Source: Willaertia magna
Taxonomy: Eukaryota > Heterolobosea > Eutetramitea > Acrasida > Naegleriidae
Assembly: GCA_902984215.1 (NCBI GenBank)
Contig: CADWAF010000589.1
Span: 1 to 36,281 of the forward strand
Direction of reading: 5' to 3'
Length of the DNA: 36,281 nt
Part shown: positions 1-9,246 of the stretch, in pieces
Layout of the letters: every line of letters begins with the position of its first letter
How positions within the stretch are numbered: the first letter of the stretch is position 1
Translations under genes and position numbers: made by a program
The notes under the pieces: generated by a model
Told to the model about the DNA's origin: nothing
Seen by the model: the letters and a program-made list of their open reading frames with translations, nothing else
Database searches by the model: none

Positions 1-32
1 CCAAACCCAAACCCAAACCCAAGACCCAAAAC
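1..32. repeat. Telomere-like CCCAAA repeat at the window edge
   Basis: Nearly four copies of CCCAAA, then degenerate units (CCCAAG, CCCAAAA). The C-rich strand reads 5' to 3' into the window, the orientation expected for the left end of a chromosome. The array is too short to prove a telomere; it also reads as Val-Trp repeats in the overlapping minus-strand frame, so it could be a coding repeat cut by the contig end. Confidence 0.5.
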
Positions 33-402
33 CTTTATCACTAACAAATCTTTTAATACTTTTAATATTATTTCCCATAAAATAAATAAAACTATTTAAT
101 TCAAATAAAACAACTCCACGTGATGTACCATAACAATTAATAATACTATGAAAATAAATATTTTTATTAATTTTATTTGGAACTAAATCTTTATATAAAT
201 TTTTTAAAATTTCTTTATCATCACTATCATTTAAATTAATCCATCCAACATTACTAGGATTTCCTTGTTTTAAAAACCCTATTAAATTTTTACTATAACC
301 CAACCAAAACCGTAAATCAGCAGAACTTAAATAATAATTATCTTGATATTTAATTAATGGCACCTGTAATAAATTATCAACACGAATACGTGGATTTGAC
401 AT
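1..402 (-). CDS. Truncated ORF, unknown protein (3' end missing)
   Basis: An open frame of 134 codons starts at the ATG at 402-400 and runs off the left edge without a stop. The protein begins MSNPRIRVDNLLQVPLIKY. It holds a segment YYLSSADLRFWLGYS and later a hydrophobic stretch with GVVLFELNSFIYFMG. The first segment faintly recalls the BRO-N/KilA-N type of DNA-binding domain found in viruses and mobile elements, but I cannot confirm this. The last codons (FGSW then VW repeats) fall in the telomere-like repeat, so the gene may be cut by a chromosome end. Codon use matches the neighbouring element genes. Confidence 0.55.
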   Translation of the reverse strand, partial: MSNPRIRVDNLLQVPLIKYQDNYYLSSADLRFWLGYSKNLIGFLKQGNPSNVGWINLNDSDDKEILKNLYKDLVPNKINKNIYFHSIINCYGTSRGVVLFELNSFIYFMGNNIKSIKRFVSDKGFGSWVWVWVW

Positions 403-655
403 TTTTTTAAAAATTCTAACGCTTGATCAAATTTTTTAAAAAATATTCAAAAAAAAATTAATAGTAACAACAACAATATTAATAATAAAACAATAATAAT
501 TATTTATTTAATTTTAAACTTTAATTTCATAATATTATTATATTTAAATATTAAAATATTATTAATTTAAAAAAATATTAATAAATTAAAAAATAAAGCC
601 TGAAAAACTTCGTTATAAAAATTTTTTAAAAAAAAAAATTTATAACTTTATACAA
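403..655. other. AT-rich spacer with motif copy 1
   Basis: This 253-bp stretch has no ORF of note. It lies upstream of the truncated left gene and downstream of the 656-1177 gene. Its only G/C-bearing distinct motif is the AAGCCTGAAAAAC core listed separately. Confidence 0.6.
571..609 (+). repeat. Left flanking direct repeat (att-like copy 1)
   Basis: Bases 571-608 match 10691-10728 at 36 of 38 positions, and 590-609 match 10529-10548 at 20 of 20. The shared core AAGCCTGAAAAAC holds five G/C bases and stands out in the AT-rich surroundings. All copies have the same orientation. Placement outside the tyrosine recombinase block suggests an attachment-site or terminal direct repeat. A shared regulatory motif is the alternative. 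Confidence 0.6.
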
Positions 656-1177
656 TTATTTTAAATCTTTATTATTTCCGATTAATTTTTTTAATTTTAA
701 TTCTAAAATTTCAATTGTTTCACTTAAAATTTGCATTTCTTCTAATAACTCATTATTCTCCTTAACTACATCATTATAACGTTCCATATAATTTTTAGCT
801 TGACTTTTATATTTTCTTTTTTTATTTTGTAATCTAGTAAATAAACTATTTGCTATATCTAATTCAATAACATACATATTTTTGTCTGCCCAATATTTAG
901 TAAACTTTAATATTGGATAATGAAAAGTGTTTGGATCATAACCTGGGTTTGATGTTGAAGATAATAATAATTCAGGTGAACTATTATTATCAGTTAAAGG
1001 TAAAGAATTATTTAAATTATTAATATCAATACCTTGGGATTCATAATTTGTTGTTGAATTAATATTATTAATGTCAACATTATCATCATTATCATCATCA
1101 GATAATTCAGTAACAATTCTTTTCTTTTTCTTATTTTCTTCTATATCTACCTTTTTCATTTTTTTAATTAATGACAT
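656..1177 (-). CDS. Small basic/coiled-coil protein, possibly bZIP-like
   Basis: A 173-residue protein. The N-terminal third is Asp/Asn-rich and acidic after a basic KKKKR patch. The C-terminal part (about residues 108-170) has a basic stretch, NKKRKYKSQAK, followed by regularly spaced Leu/Ile/Val over five to six heptads. This arrangement resembles a basic region plus leucine zipper, but the bZIP Asn/Arg signature is not clean. It is divergent from the gene at 1275, with a shared 97-bp promoter region. It may bind DNA or nucleoprotein of the element. The family is not recognised. Confidence 0.7.
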   Translation of the reverse strand: MSLIKKMKKVDIEENKKKKRIVTELSDDDNDDNVDINNINSTTNYESQGIDINNLNNSLPLTDNNSSPELLLSSTSNPGYDPNTFHYPILKFTKYWADKNMYVIELDIANSLFTRLQNKKRKYKSQAKNYMERYNDVVKENNELLEEMQILSETIEILELKLKKLIGNNKDLK

Positions 1178-1274
1178 TAAATTATTGAAAAAAAATTGGC
1201 GCCAAAAAAAAAATTATTTTTAGAATTATATTTTATGAAAACTTTATTTTTAATTTTTTTTCGTAAAAAAAAAA
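1178..1274. promoter_or_regulatory. Divergent promoter region with GAAAACTTTATTTTTA motif
   Basis: A 97-bp spacer between two divergent starts. It contains GGCGCC followed by an A-run at 1198-1213, and GAAAACTTTATTTTTA at 1237-1252. The same 16-mer and a GCC-plus-A-run recur in the other divergent spacer at 9143-9246. Shared motifs upstream of separate genes suggest co-regulation within the element. Confidence 0.45.
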
Positions 1275-2174
1275 ATGAGCAAATATCAAACACCAACAAC
1301 TGTTGCAAATTCTTCCGGTTCCGGAAATAATAATGATGAAGAGGAATTCTTTAAAATAAATCCATTAGTTGATGATATAAATATTAAATATTTAATTGAT
1401 GACCTTGCAAGACAACAAATGTTAAATTATTTTTTAAAAACTGTTAATAGATATACTTTAAATCAACAATCTTTAATTATTAATGGAATTAAAGCATCAA
1501 GTAGTTTAAATAGTGGAATAAAATCAACAAATCCTGAACTATTCGGAAATATTGATATTGAAAATATTATAATTGTAGAAAATCATGATCTTTATTTACA
1601 AAATTTTAATTTTTATTTTAAAATTTTATTTGATTTTACTCCAATTTTTGAATCTACCATTATTGATTTTAATGAAACTGATAATAATGTAACTTCACTT
1701 TCAGAACCAAATTATAAATTATTAAAAGTAGAATGTAAAGTTCCAATATTAAATGAAATAATTCCAATTTCTTCATTAATTAAGAATAATAAAAATGAAT
1801 TGAGTATTAATATTTTATCAGAAATTGCAATTATAAATTCTAAAGAACTTTTAGAATATAAAAAACCAGTTTTAACAAGAAAGGAAACCATTAAAAAATC
1901 AAAAGTACTAGCATATTCGGAAGAGTTTATTGAAGAATTTTCTATTAAAGATGATAATTTTACAATATTATTAAGTGAAAAAGTAATTAATCAAAATTAT
2001 AATATTAAAGTAAAAATTGCTTTTAAAATTTTAAAATTAATTTCTGAAGAAATGAAAATTACATTAGATAAATTAATTGAATTAATTAATGAATTTAAAG
2101 TACGTTATGATTTAGATAAAAAACAAGATTCTGTTATTATATTTGAACCATGTAAAAAACAAAAATATCAATAA
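1275..2174 (+). CDS. Hypothetical element protein (299 aa)
   Basis: The start ATG sits right after an A-run, the usual context here. The N-terminus is a short Ser/Gly/Asn/Glu-rich linker. Residues from about 28 on look folded, with alternating hydrophobic strands and helices (IKYLIDDLARQQMLNYFLK; NFYFKILFDFTPIFEST). The last third is Lys/Ile/Leu-rich and predicted helical. There is no signal peptide, membrane segment or zinc motif. I do not recognise the family. It is followed after 52 bp by another unknown gene in the same direction, with an AACCGTTTTATT motif between them. Confidence 0.75.
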   Translation: MSKYQTPTTVANSSGSGNNNDEEEFFKINPLVDDINIKYLIDDLARQQMLNYFLKTVNRYTLNQQSLIINGIKASSSLNSGIKSTNPELFGNIDIENIIIVENHDLYLQNFNFYFKILFDFTPIFESTIIDFNETDNNVTSLSEPNYKLLKVECKVPILNEIIPISSLIKNNKNELSINILSEIAIINSKELLEYKKPVLTRKETIKKSKVLAYSEEFIEEFSIKDDNFTILLSEKVINQNYNIKVKIAFKILKLISEEMKITLDKLIELINEFKVRYDLDKKQDSVIIFEPCKKQKYQ

Positions 2175-2226
2175 AAAAAAAACCGTTTTATTCCTCATTC
2201 ATTAACAAAAAAAAAAATAAAAAAAA
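2175..2226. promoter_or_regulatory. AACCGTT motif in a short intergenic spacer
   Basis: The 52-bp spacer contains AACCGTTTTATT at about 2181-2192. A near-identical AACGGTTTTATT lies at about 5913-5924, and AACCGTTA at about 9215-9222. The palindromic AACSGTT core resembles Myb-type sites, which is inference only. Confidence 0.3.
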
Positions 2227-3006
2227 ATGTTTGATTTAAATAAGAATAGTGACAGTGAAGGTGATGATAGTGATAATGAAAGTTGTAAAATTGTCACTCA
2301 ACCAACTCATCAACCAATTACTCAAATAGTTTCTTCATCTTTTTATAATACATTTTCATTTTCATCTATTACTCTAACACCAGAAAATAATCAACAAGAT
2401 GAAAATGCTAGTAATTTAAAAATTAGTTTAGATAAAACAAAAAATTACCTTTTTAGATATACTATGTATTCAGTATTAAAAAATTATGGAGAATATTGTA
2501 AAACTTTAGGAGGTCATAGTAATAAAGGTATCCTTTTTAAAAAAGAAAATAGAATTACATTTAGTGAATTAAAAAAAAACTTTAATTTTAAAAAGTTTTA
2601 TAAATTTTTTATTAATTTTTTTTATTTAATTTCAAATACTGTTCCTGAATTTGTTATTAATTATGTTGATAATTGTAATTTAGTAATATCTTGTAAAATT
2701 TTACTTTATAATAAGGAATTTGAAAAATTTTCAAAATCTAAAAAAGAATATAATTTCTTTAATTTACTTGAAATAAAACAACATAGATTATATAGTAATA
2801 ATTCAATTAAAGATATTTTAAAAAATGATTTAGAATATATTAAAAAATTATTAATTGAAATGATTGATACAATTTTAGATGAAATTGTTAAATTAAATAG
2901 TGAATACTTAAATAGAAAAAATTTAAAAAAGATAGTAACAAAACTAATTGAATTTTATTCTTTAGAAAATATATGGGATATGAAGATTGCTGCATTTATT
3001 CATTAA
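2227..3006 (+). CDS. Hypothetical element protein (259 aa)
   Basis: The ATG follows an A-run. Residues 1-60 are acidic and Ser/Thr-rich. From residue 70 the protein is globular: YTMYSVLKNYGEYCKTLGG is followed by aromatic-rich helices (FKKFYKFFINFFYLISN) and a Lys/Ile/Leu-rich C-terminal helical region. No motif identifies a family. The gene converges on the recombinase gene with only 16 bp between stop codons, which shows the compact packing of this block. Confidence 0.72.
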   Translation: MFDLNKNSDSEGDDSDNESCKIVTQPTHQPITQIVSSSFYNTFSFSSITLTPENNQQDENASNLKISLDKTKNYLFRYTMYSVLKNYGEYCKTLGGHSNKGILFKKENRITFSELKKNFNFKKFYKFFINFFYLISNTVPEFVINYVDNCNLVISCKILLYNKEFEKFSKSKKEYNFFNLLEIKQHRLYSNNSIKDILKNDLEYIKKLLIEMIDTILDEIVKLNSEYLNRKNLKKIVTKLIEFYSLENIWDMKIAAFIH

Positions 3007-3022
3007 TTAATTATTAAATAAA

Positions 3023-5119
3023 TTAATCTTCATAATCACTATCGTTTTCATCATCTTCTTCTTCATCCTCTTCTTCTTCTTCATCATCTTCATCTATAAC
3101 AATCTTAATCTCATCATCATCATCATCACTCTCATTATTAGAATTACCAATAATATTCTGATTTTGTTCTTGTGAAATTGTTGGAAGTAATAATGAATTA
3201 TCTTGAGTAAAATTATATAAATCTTCTTCCTTTTCATCTGTTGTTGTTTGTATTTCAGTACTAATAATATTATCAACAGAGTTATTAAATAGTTGAGTTT
3301 GATTAGATTCTAAATGTAAATTTAACTTATGTGTAAGGAATTCTGAAAAGAAATTATTAAAATCTTCAATTTCATTATCAAATAAACAATCTTTTACATT
3401 TTCTTCTCTTGAACTCTTTTCTTTCTTATTGTTATTTTCTTCTTCATTGTTATTTTCAGAATCTTTAAAATTTGAATATTTTCTTTTTAAAACATTTTCA
3501 AAACCTTCTTCCATTGCTACATAACGTCTATGCATAATAAATTTATAGTGTTGTATTTTCTTATTAAATGCTTGTTTTAAAACTTTGTAATCATTATTAT
3601 TTTTATAATCATCTTCAGAATTACAAATTTCCATTGTAGAATTATCACTTTCATTACTAGAATTTGAAGTTACCTCTTTATCATTAATAGGTTCCACTAT
3701 CCAACATCTAGTTCCTTTTCCCTTAATAATTTTTAATTTCTTTTCTTTACAATAATTTTCCAACGTTGTTACAGACCACTTTTGAATTAAAATCTTTTTC
3801 TTTATATAATAAATATCTTTCTTTTTTAAACGTGGATTATAATTTTCATCAAGTTTTAACTCCTCTTTTGTAATATGTTTTGCTACATACTTTTTTAATA
3901 ACTTTGCAACAACTCTTAAACGATTCTTTTCATTTTTCATTTTTGCTAATGCTTGTTCATTTTGATATTTCTTTTCTTCTTCATAATATAGAGTTAAATA
4001 TAATGATAAAGATGGAGGACAACGAGTAATAGTTCTATATATTGTATATTTTCTTTCATTTTCATTACAAAACAAATCACATAACCTTAATTTAGAAACT
4101 GGTAAAACATCATCCCAAATTGTCTCTGAATTAATATTAGCTACCGTAAAACCTTCTTCTTCCATTAACATATTTGTTACCTTTTTAAAATATTTCTCAC
4201 CTGAAACCTCAGCTGATAAACCAGTAGTACCATATTCGTTAATGATATCCCTTGAGTATACGTCAACCATATGTATTGTCTCCCACCCAATAAATTTCCT
4301 TACTTCTTCCTTAAAATTATCTGAAACATAATTGCTTTCTTGAAGACATTGCATTAAAAGAGTACAACATAAACCTGATCTAAATGAACGAGTAGTATAA
4401 CGTTTTTCAAAATTATGTTTTACACAAAAATTTTTTAACATATTACTCATATCATTATTAGTTAAAGGTTTCTTTGTATTGTTGACTTGAGAAAAAATTG
4501 GTTCATTTGGATTTTTATAATTCCATCCTTCCCATTTATGTCCTTTTTTAAGTAATTCAATAGGATCATTACATTTAAATACTTGTCTAAAAAGACACAA
4601 ATATAATAACAATGCTATATTTGGACAAACTCTATAAATTGGTAAACCATATAATTGTTGAACTCTTTCATCAAATAACGCATTCTTATCTTTTGTAACT
4701 AATAAACGTGTACATAATATTACTTTTTCTGATTCATCTTTTAAAACAGTCCAAGTTAAATCTTTAAGTTTTGCATGTTCCCAACTATCACCTCTAAGTC
4801 CACGTCCTCTACCTTGCAATAATAAAGTTGCAAATTTACAATCTGCTTCTTCAGATTGATCTAATAATTGTAACATTTTATTTCTATCACCATTCATTAA
4901 AGGAGGTACTTTTTTAATTTTCATACCAAATCTAGCAGCAATACCTTTAAAAAATCCTTTATAATTATCACCAGGAATAAATCCATGCTGATCTAAATAA
5001 TGAATTTTATTTAAACCTGTATGACAGTATTGCATTATTGTACTAAAACTATAACCATTTAAAGCTAAATGATAAGCATAATATTTGCATGTAACTTCTG
5101 TAATAGGAAATCTTTTCCT
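3023..5119 (-). CDS. Tyrosine recombinase, catalytic part (downstream frame)
   Basis: Bases 5035-3023 encode 670 residues from the first ATG, and the same frame stays open upstream to 5119. That extension adds a core-binding-like segment (FPITEVTCKYYAYHLALNG, then SFSTIMQYC), so the ATG is probably not the true start. Numbering from the ATG, the catalytic set is R81 (GLRGDSW), K115 or K117 (VTKDK), R216-S-F-R219 in the H-x-x-R place with Arg for His, W251 (GWETIH) and Y260 (VYSRD). These are the boxes of phage-integrase/Crypton/DIRS recombinases. Residues 330-450 are basic and end in a possible SAP-like motif (TLENYCKEKKLKIIKGKG). The tail is acidic (DEDDEEEEEDEE). No reverse transcriptase is nearby, so this is not a DIRS retroelement. 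Its likely role is integration and excision of the surrounding element. Confidence 0.85.
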   Translation of the reverse strand, partial: RKRFPITEVTCKYYAYHLALNGYSFSTIMQYCHTGLNKIHYLDQHGFIPGDNYKGFFKGIAARFGMKIKKVPPLMNGDRNKMLQLLDQSEEADCKFATLLLQGRGRGLRGDSWEHAKLKDLTWTVLKDESEKVILCTRLLVTKDKNALFDERVQQLYGLPIYRVCPNIALLLYLCLFRQVFKCNDPIELLKKGHKWEGWNYKNPNEPIFSQVNNTKKPLTNNDMSNMLKNFCVKHNFEKRYTTRSFRSGLCCTLLMQCLQESNYVSDNFKEEVRKFIGWETIHMVDVYSRDIINEYGTTGLSAEVSGEKYFKKVTNMLMEEEGFTVANINSETIWDDVLPVSKLRLCDLFCNENERKYTIYRTITRCPPSLSLYLTLYYEEEKKYQNEQALAKMKNEKNRLRVVAKLLKKYVAKHITKEELKLDENYNPRLKKKDIYYIKKKILIQKWSVTTLENYCKEKKLKIIKGKGTRCWIVEPINDKEVTSNSSNESDNSTMEICNSEDDYKNNNDYKVLKQAFNKKIQHYKFIMHRRYVAMEEGFENVLKRKYSNFKDSENNNEEENNNKKEKSSREENVKDCLFDNEIEDFNNFFSEFLTHKLNLHLESNQTQLFNNSVDNIISTEIQTTTDEKEEDLYNFTQDNSLLLPTISQEQNQNIIGNSNNESDDDDDEIKIVIDEDDEEEEEDEEEDDENDSDYED

Positions 5120-5817
5120 TCATTAAAATCAAGATCCATATCTTTTTCTTTTGAATAAAAAGTTTTATAAGCTTTATAAATTTGATCTAAAAAATCTTTA
5201 CTATTCTTTTTATAACCATCAGATTCAACATCAACTATTGTTTGTAATCTGTCATTATTTGAAATATTTTGTTGGTGATTTAAATTACTTGTTCTTAAAG
5301 GAACAAAACCTTCATTTTCAAAAACTTGTTTTTCATGTTCTGTCATTTGACTTTGGGGTTTAAATGTTTTTTCTCTACGCCAAGGTAATTGTTTTAATCT
5401 TAATTCATCAAGTGTTTTTTTAGGTTCTCTATAATATTTTTCAAATTTTTCTAATTCTTCACCTTGCAATTGAGATTCTTTACTTGCAATCTCTTTAATA
5501 ATTCTTTCTCTTTCTTGATTTGTTGTAACAATAGTTTGTTCAGGAAGATTAGGGTTTGTTGAGGTACTATTTGGTAGAACTGGAGGAGTAGGAGAATTAA
5601 GGGTTGGGGCAATAGTTGATTGCGGAGGGCTAGTGGTTTGAATATTATTAACATTTTCTGCAATGTTGGTTGGGTTGGAAGAAGTAGTATTATTATTTGT
5701 TTTTGTTTTACTAACAATATTATTTAGTAAAACTCTTTTAAATTGAAGTTGAGTTTGAACCTTTTTAGCATCATGACGAGTCATTAAATTTAATTGTCTT
5801 CTTATATCTTGTGACAT
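5065..5817 (-). CDS. N-terminal part of the tyrosine recombinase gene (upstream frame)
   Basis: A 250-residue ORF starting at MSQDIRRQLNLMTRHDAKK, with a Thr/Pro/Asn-rich linker (about residues 40-100) and a charged helical part with EKFEKYYREPKKTLDEL. It ends at a TAG at 5067-5065, just inside the core-binding region of the recombinase. Frame 5119-3023 takes over with a -1 shift. At 5116-5113 the minus strand has GGA AAA G, where a Lys codon can slip back one base and continue as GKRFPITEV. Joined this way the protein would be about 930 residues. The shift may be a programmed frameshift or a single indel in the A4 run. Confidence 0.65.
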   Translation of the reverse strand: MSQDIRRQLNLMTRHDAKKVQTQLQFKRVLLNNIVSKTKTNNNTTSSNPTNIAENVNNIQTTSPPQSTIAPTLNSPTPPVLPNSTSTNPNLPEQTIVTTNQERERIIKEIASKESQLQGEELEKFEKYYREPKKTLDELRLKQLPWRREKTFKPQSQMTEHEKQVFENEGFVPLRTSNLNHQQNISNNDRLQTIVDVESDGYKKNSKDFLDQIYKAYKTFYSKEKDMDLDFNEGKDFLLQKLHANIMLII

Positions 5818-5971
5818 TTTTTAACATTAAAATTATTTAATAATCAAATGTCAATATTTATATCAATAAAATTAAAAAAACGTTAAAAAAAAAAAAAAAA
5901 ATTTTAAAAATAACGGTTTTATTTATTACAATAATTACAACACAATACCACACTCTAACCTTCCCAACAAA
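5818..5971. promoter_or_regulatory. Upstream region of the recombinase gene
   Basis: A 154-bp spacer upstream of the recombinase start and downstream of the 5972-9142 gene. It has a long A-run (about 5885-5901), an AACGTT at 5880 and AACGGTTTTATT at about 5913-5924, related to the motif at 2181. There is no ORF. Confidence 0.35.
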
Positions 5972-8900
5972 TTAATTTTTCCTAAAACTGGCATCCAATG
6001 TTTTTAAATCTACATCCATGTCTTTATCATTGACCTCCTTAAACTGAACAGTTGCTTTAAGTTTAAAATAATTTGGACCTTGATCAACAAAATATTTAAT
6101 AATCTTAACTTTTCTTCTATCGTTTAAAACATTTGGACAAACATATACAGCATCCCAACCCAATTTAGCAACTACTGCAATATCATTAATAACATCTTTA
6201 GTAGTAAATGGACATTTATAGGTTCTACCATCCAAAAATTGTTGTAAATTATCAACAATAGCACCTGTACATCTATTTTTATCAATATCAACTAATAATA
6301 ATAATGGAAATACATTAATTAATCTTCCCAGAGTATACTTTTTTCTAATTGTTGAGTAAGCTTGTCCAATAATTTTTTCTAAATACTCAGTTAAAGAAAT
6401 AGTTTCAACAACATTAATTAAATTATCTCCATGAGATTTTTTTAAATCTTTAAAATAATTAGTGTATTGATTAATTAATTTAAAAAAATATAAACTTCTT
6501 AAATTATTTGCTATTGTTGTACTTTTAGAAATTTTCAATAAATTATTTACAACATTTGTTGGTTGACCTGTTTTTGGGCAAGTAATTTCATTAAAAACAA
6601 TTTGTCCAAATATTGATCTACCTAAAGCTCCTTCTTTAATAATTTCAACATAATTAATTTTAACATTTTTCATTAAAAGTTGAATATTATTAAATAATAC
6701 AGAAGCATAATCTGTAATTTCAGGTTCAGTATCATAACCATCATTTAAATCTTCATTTAAAATAACATTTGTAGGAGGGGTATAAATAATTAAATTATTA
6801 ATTTGGGCAGATAATTCTGTAAAATTTAATAAATCTTGGAGTTGTTGTAGTTATAACAAATCTGTTAACATTGGGGATTTAACATTATTAATAATATTAA
6901 TGGGAACATTTTCAATATAACAATCACAATATTTAAAAAATTGATCATTAAAAAATTTCATAATTGTATCCATTTTACTTGGACGAGTAAAATATAATTT
7001 TTCCATATAAATTTCATTATCTTCGGATACAACTAAATTATGTCCACCAATTTTTTTTATTTCTATAATTATATATTCAATTTTTTTTATATTCAAAATA
7101 TAATTATCAATATTATTGTCCTCTAATAAATATAAATATTCTTTATAATATTTTGAAACAATGTCAAAAAAATGTTCTCAATTTTGTAAATTATAATCTA
7201 CTGTTAAATCAATCCCAAGTTTTAAATTATTTGCCCATTTATAACCCACAACACCTTTTCCTTGCAACAAATTATCAATTTTAGGCTTCAAAAATACTTC
7301 ATAGAAGGCAATTATAACAAATGTTTTTCCAGCAATTTCAACAATATGAATATAATTATTTAATTCAACATTTGATATTTTTGGTGACATTAATTTATCA
7401 TTTAAAATATAATATAAATTTTCAAAACGTTCTAAAATTATTCTATTTCCTAAATTAAATTTTATCCATTTTTGAGCTAGCAATCTTAAAACATTAATAT
7501 CATGGGTTTTATATTCAATATCTTTATTATCTTTTTTTTGTAATGGAATAGGTAAATTATTATAGACAACTTTTGATAATAAAGATAAAATAAATTGTTT
7601 TGTAAAAACCTTTTCTATAGATATTAATTCATATGTTGCTTTTTTAAATAAATTAAAATTTTTAACTGTAAAATAATTTTGAACATTTTCTAAATTTTTT
7701 ACATTTAATAAAATATCAAGTTCAAGTACATTTGATTTTTTTTGTTGAGATTGTAATTGTTGTACTTGTGATTGTTGTTGTGGTTGTTGCTGTGGTTCTT
7801 GTTGTGATTGTTCTTGTTGTGATTGTTGTTGTTGTTCTTGTTGTTTTTGTGGCTGTTTTTGTGGCTGTTTTTGTGGCATTACGGTGTTGTTGTGGTTGTT
7901 GTTGCTTTTTATGTTTCTTTTGAGGTTGTTGTAGTGGTGCTGCATTTTGAGCATTAATTGTTGTTGTAGTGGTGCTGCATTTTGAGCATTAATTGTTGTT
8001 GTAATTGTTGTTGTTGTTGAGGCTTTATTATTTTCATTTGAAGAATTATTTAATTGGTTAGAAGAAGTTTCCTCTTGATAAGGAATTGGTGAAATATTTG
8101 GTGATGGTAGGTTTGTTGTTGATAAATTTTCAGAACCCTCAATATTTGATTTACTTAATTGATCTTCTTTTTTATTCTTTTTACGATTCTTTTTATCAAA
8201 TATTGTTGACCTATTTCTTTTTTTATTATTTAAATTATCTTCGTCGTCAAATTCATTATTTATTGGTGAATTTTCATCATTATTTTCATCATCAATACCA
8301 CCATCACCACCAACCAAATTAGATCCAGATAATAATTGATCTAATTCTGAAAGTAAATTTTCATCTTCTTTTCTTCTGGAAGATGTATATGATTGTTCAT
8401 CACTCCCTATATTTTCTTCTTTTTCTCTTCTTTCTTCTTCTTTTTCACTAAAATCTTCTTCATTCGATTCTTCACTACTTGAAGAATCCTTTTTAACATT
8501 TTTCTTTGTTTTATTATTTCTAACTTTATTGCCTCGCGCAATATTTGTTTTTCTTGTTTTTCTTATTTTTCTTGTTTTACTTTTATTCTTTTTTTGGGAT
8601 TTGTAATCTGAATCATTTTCTTCTTTATTTGAATTCTTTTCCCCTAAAGGCTGTGTTAGTTTTGGAGTAATTAATGATTGTGAACCAGTAAATTGAGATT
8701 CCATATTATTATTACTATAATAATTAAACTGTTCATCAAAATCCCCATAACTTTCAATATTATTAATATTGCTTCTTAAAATATTAGCAATATTTGATGT
8801 TTCTTTTCCAGTATTAATTAATTCAATAATAATTTGTGCCAATTCTTCTTTTGTGTATTTATTTATTAAATAATTAAATAAATAACTATTTTCTTTTTCT

Positions 8901-9142
8901 TTAAAATTAATTAAATTATTGTTACTGGATCCAACGGATAAAGGTGGGGTTGAAGGAAATAAAGAATTTGTTTGAGTGTTGGAATCTTTAGTTGTATACT
9001 GTTTAGTTAATTCTTTAAATGAGAGTGGCGTAGAATTGGCGTCAACAACTGGATTTTCTGATGTCTTCGATACTGGAGAAGATGATGATGTAGTTGTAGT
9101 AGACTTGTTTTGATTCATTTTTTGACATTGAAAAATTTTCAT
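5972..9142 (-). pseudogene. Large low-complexity element protein interrupted by two nonsense codons
   Basis: Three ORFs (9142-7178, 7096-6851, 6673-5972) lie in one frame, and the spacers between them also read as protein. The whole is 1056 codons. Only two codons break it: TGA at 7180-7178 (codon 655), where TGG would fit, and TAA at 6853-6851 (codon 764), where CAA would fit. No indel is needed. Residues 1-420 are Ser/Asn/Lys/Glu-rich low complexity with a basic stretch near 190-215. Residues 424-470 are Gln-rich. From about 472 to the end it is globular, with a C-terminal part containing GRSIFGQIVFNEITCPKTGQ and AKLGWDAVYVCPN. The family is not recognised. It is divergent from the Ulp1-like gene. 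It could be a recent pseudogene or translated by readthrough. Confidence 0.75.
7925..7994. repeat. 35-bp tandem duplication inside the coding region
   Basis: Bases 7925-7959 and 7960-7994 are identical 35-bp units. Because 35 is not a multiple of three, the two copies are read in different frames on the minus strand (NAQNAAPLQQ, then MLKMQHHYNN). Confidence 0.85.
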
Positions 9143-9246
9143 TCATTCATACAAAATTTAAAAATAAAGTTTTATCAAAAGAAAACTTTATTTTTAGATA
9201 CCGCCAAAAAAAAAAACCGTTAAGTAAAAAAAAATTTTAAAAAAAA
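9143..9246. promoter_or_regulatory. Divergent promoter with a perfect 14-bp inverted repeat
   Basis: AAAAATAAAGTTTT at 9160-9173 and its exact reverse complement at 9182-9195 are separated by 8 bp, so each divergent gene has the motif in the same relative orientation. The right arm lies in GAAAACTTTATTTTTA (9181-9196), which also occurs at 1237-1252. CCGCC plus an A-run and AACCGTTA follow at about 9201-9222. Confidence 0.5.
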
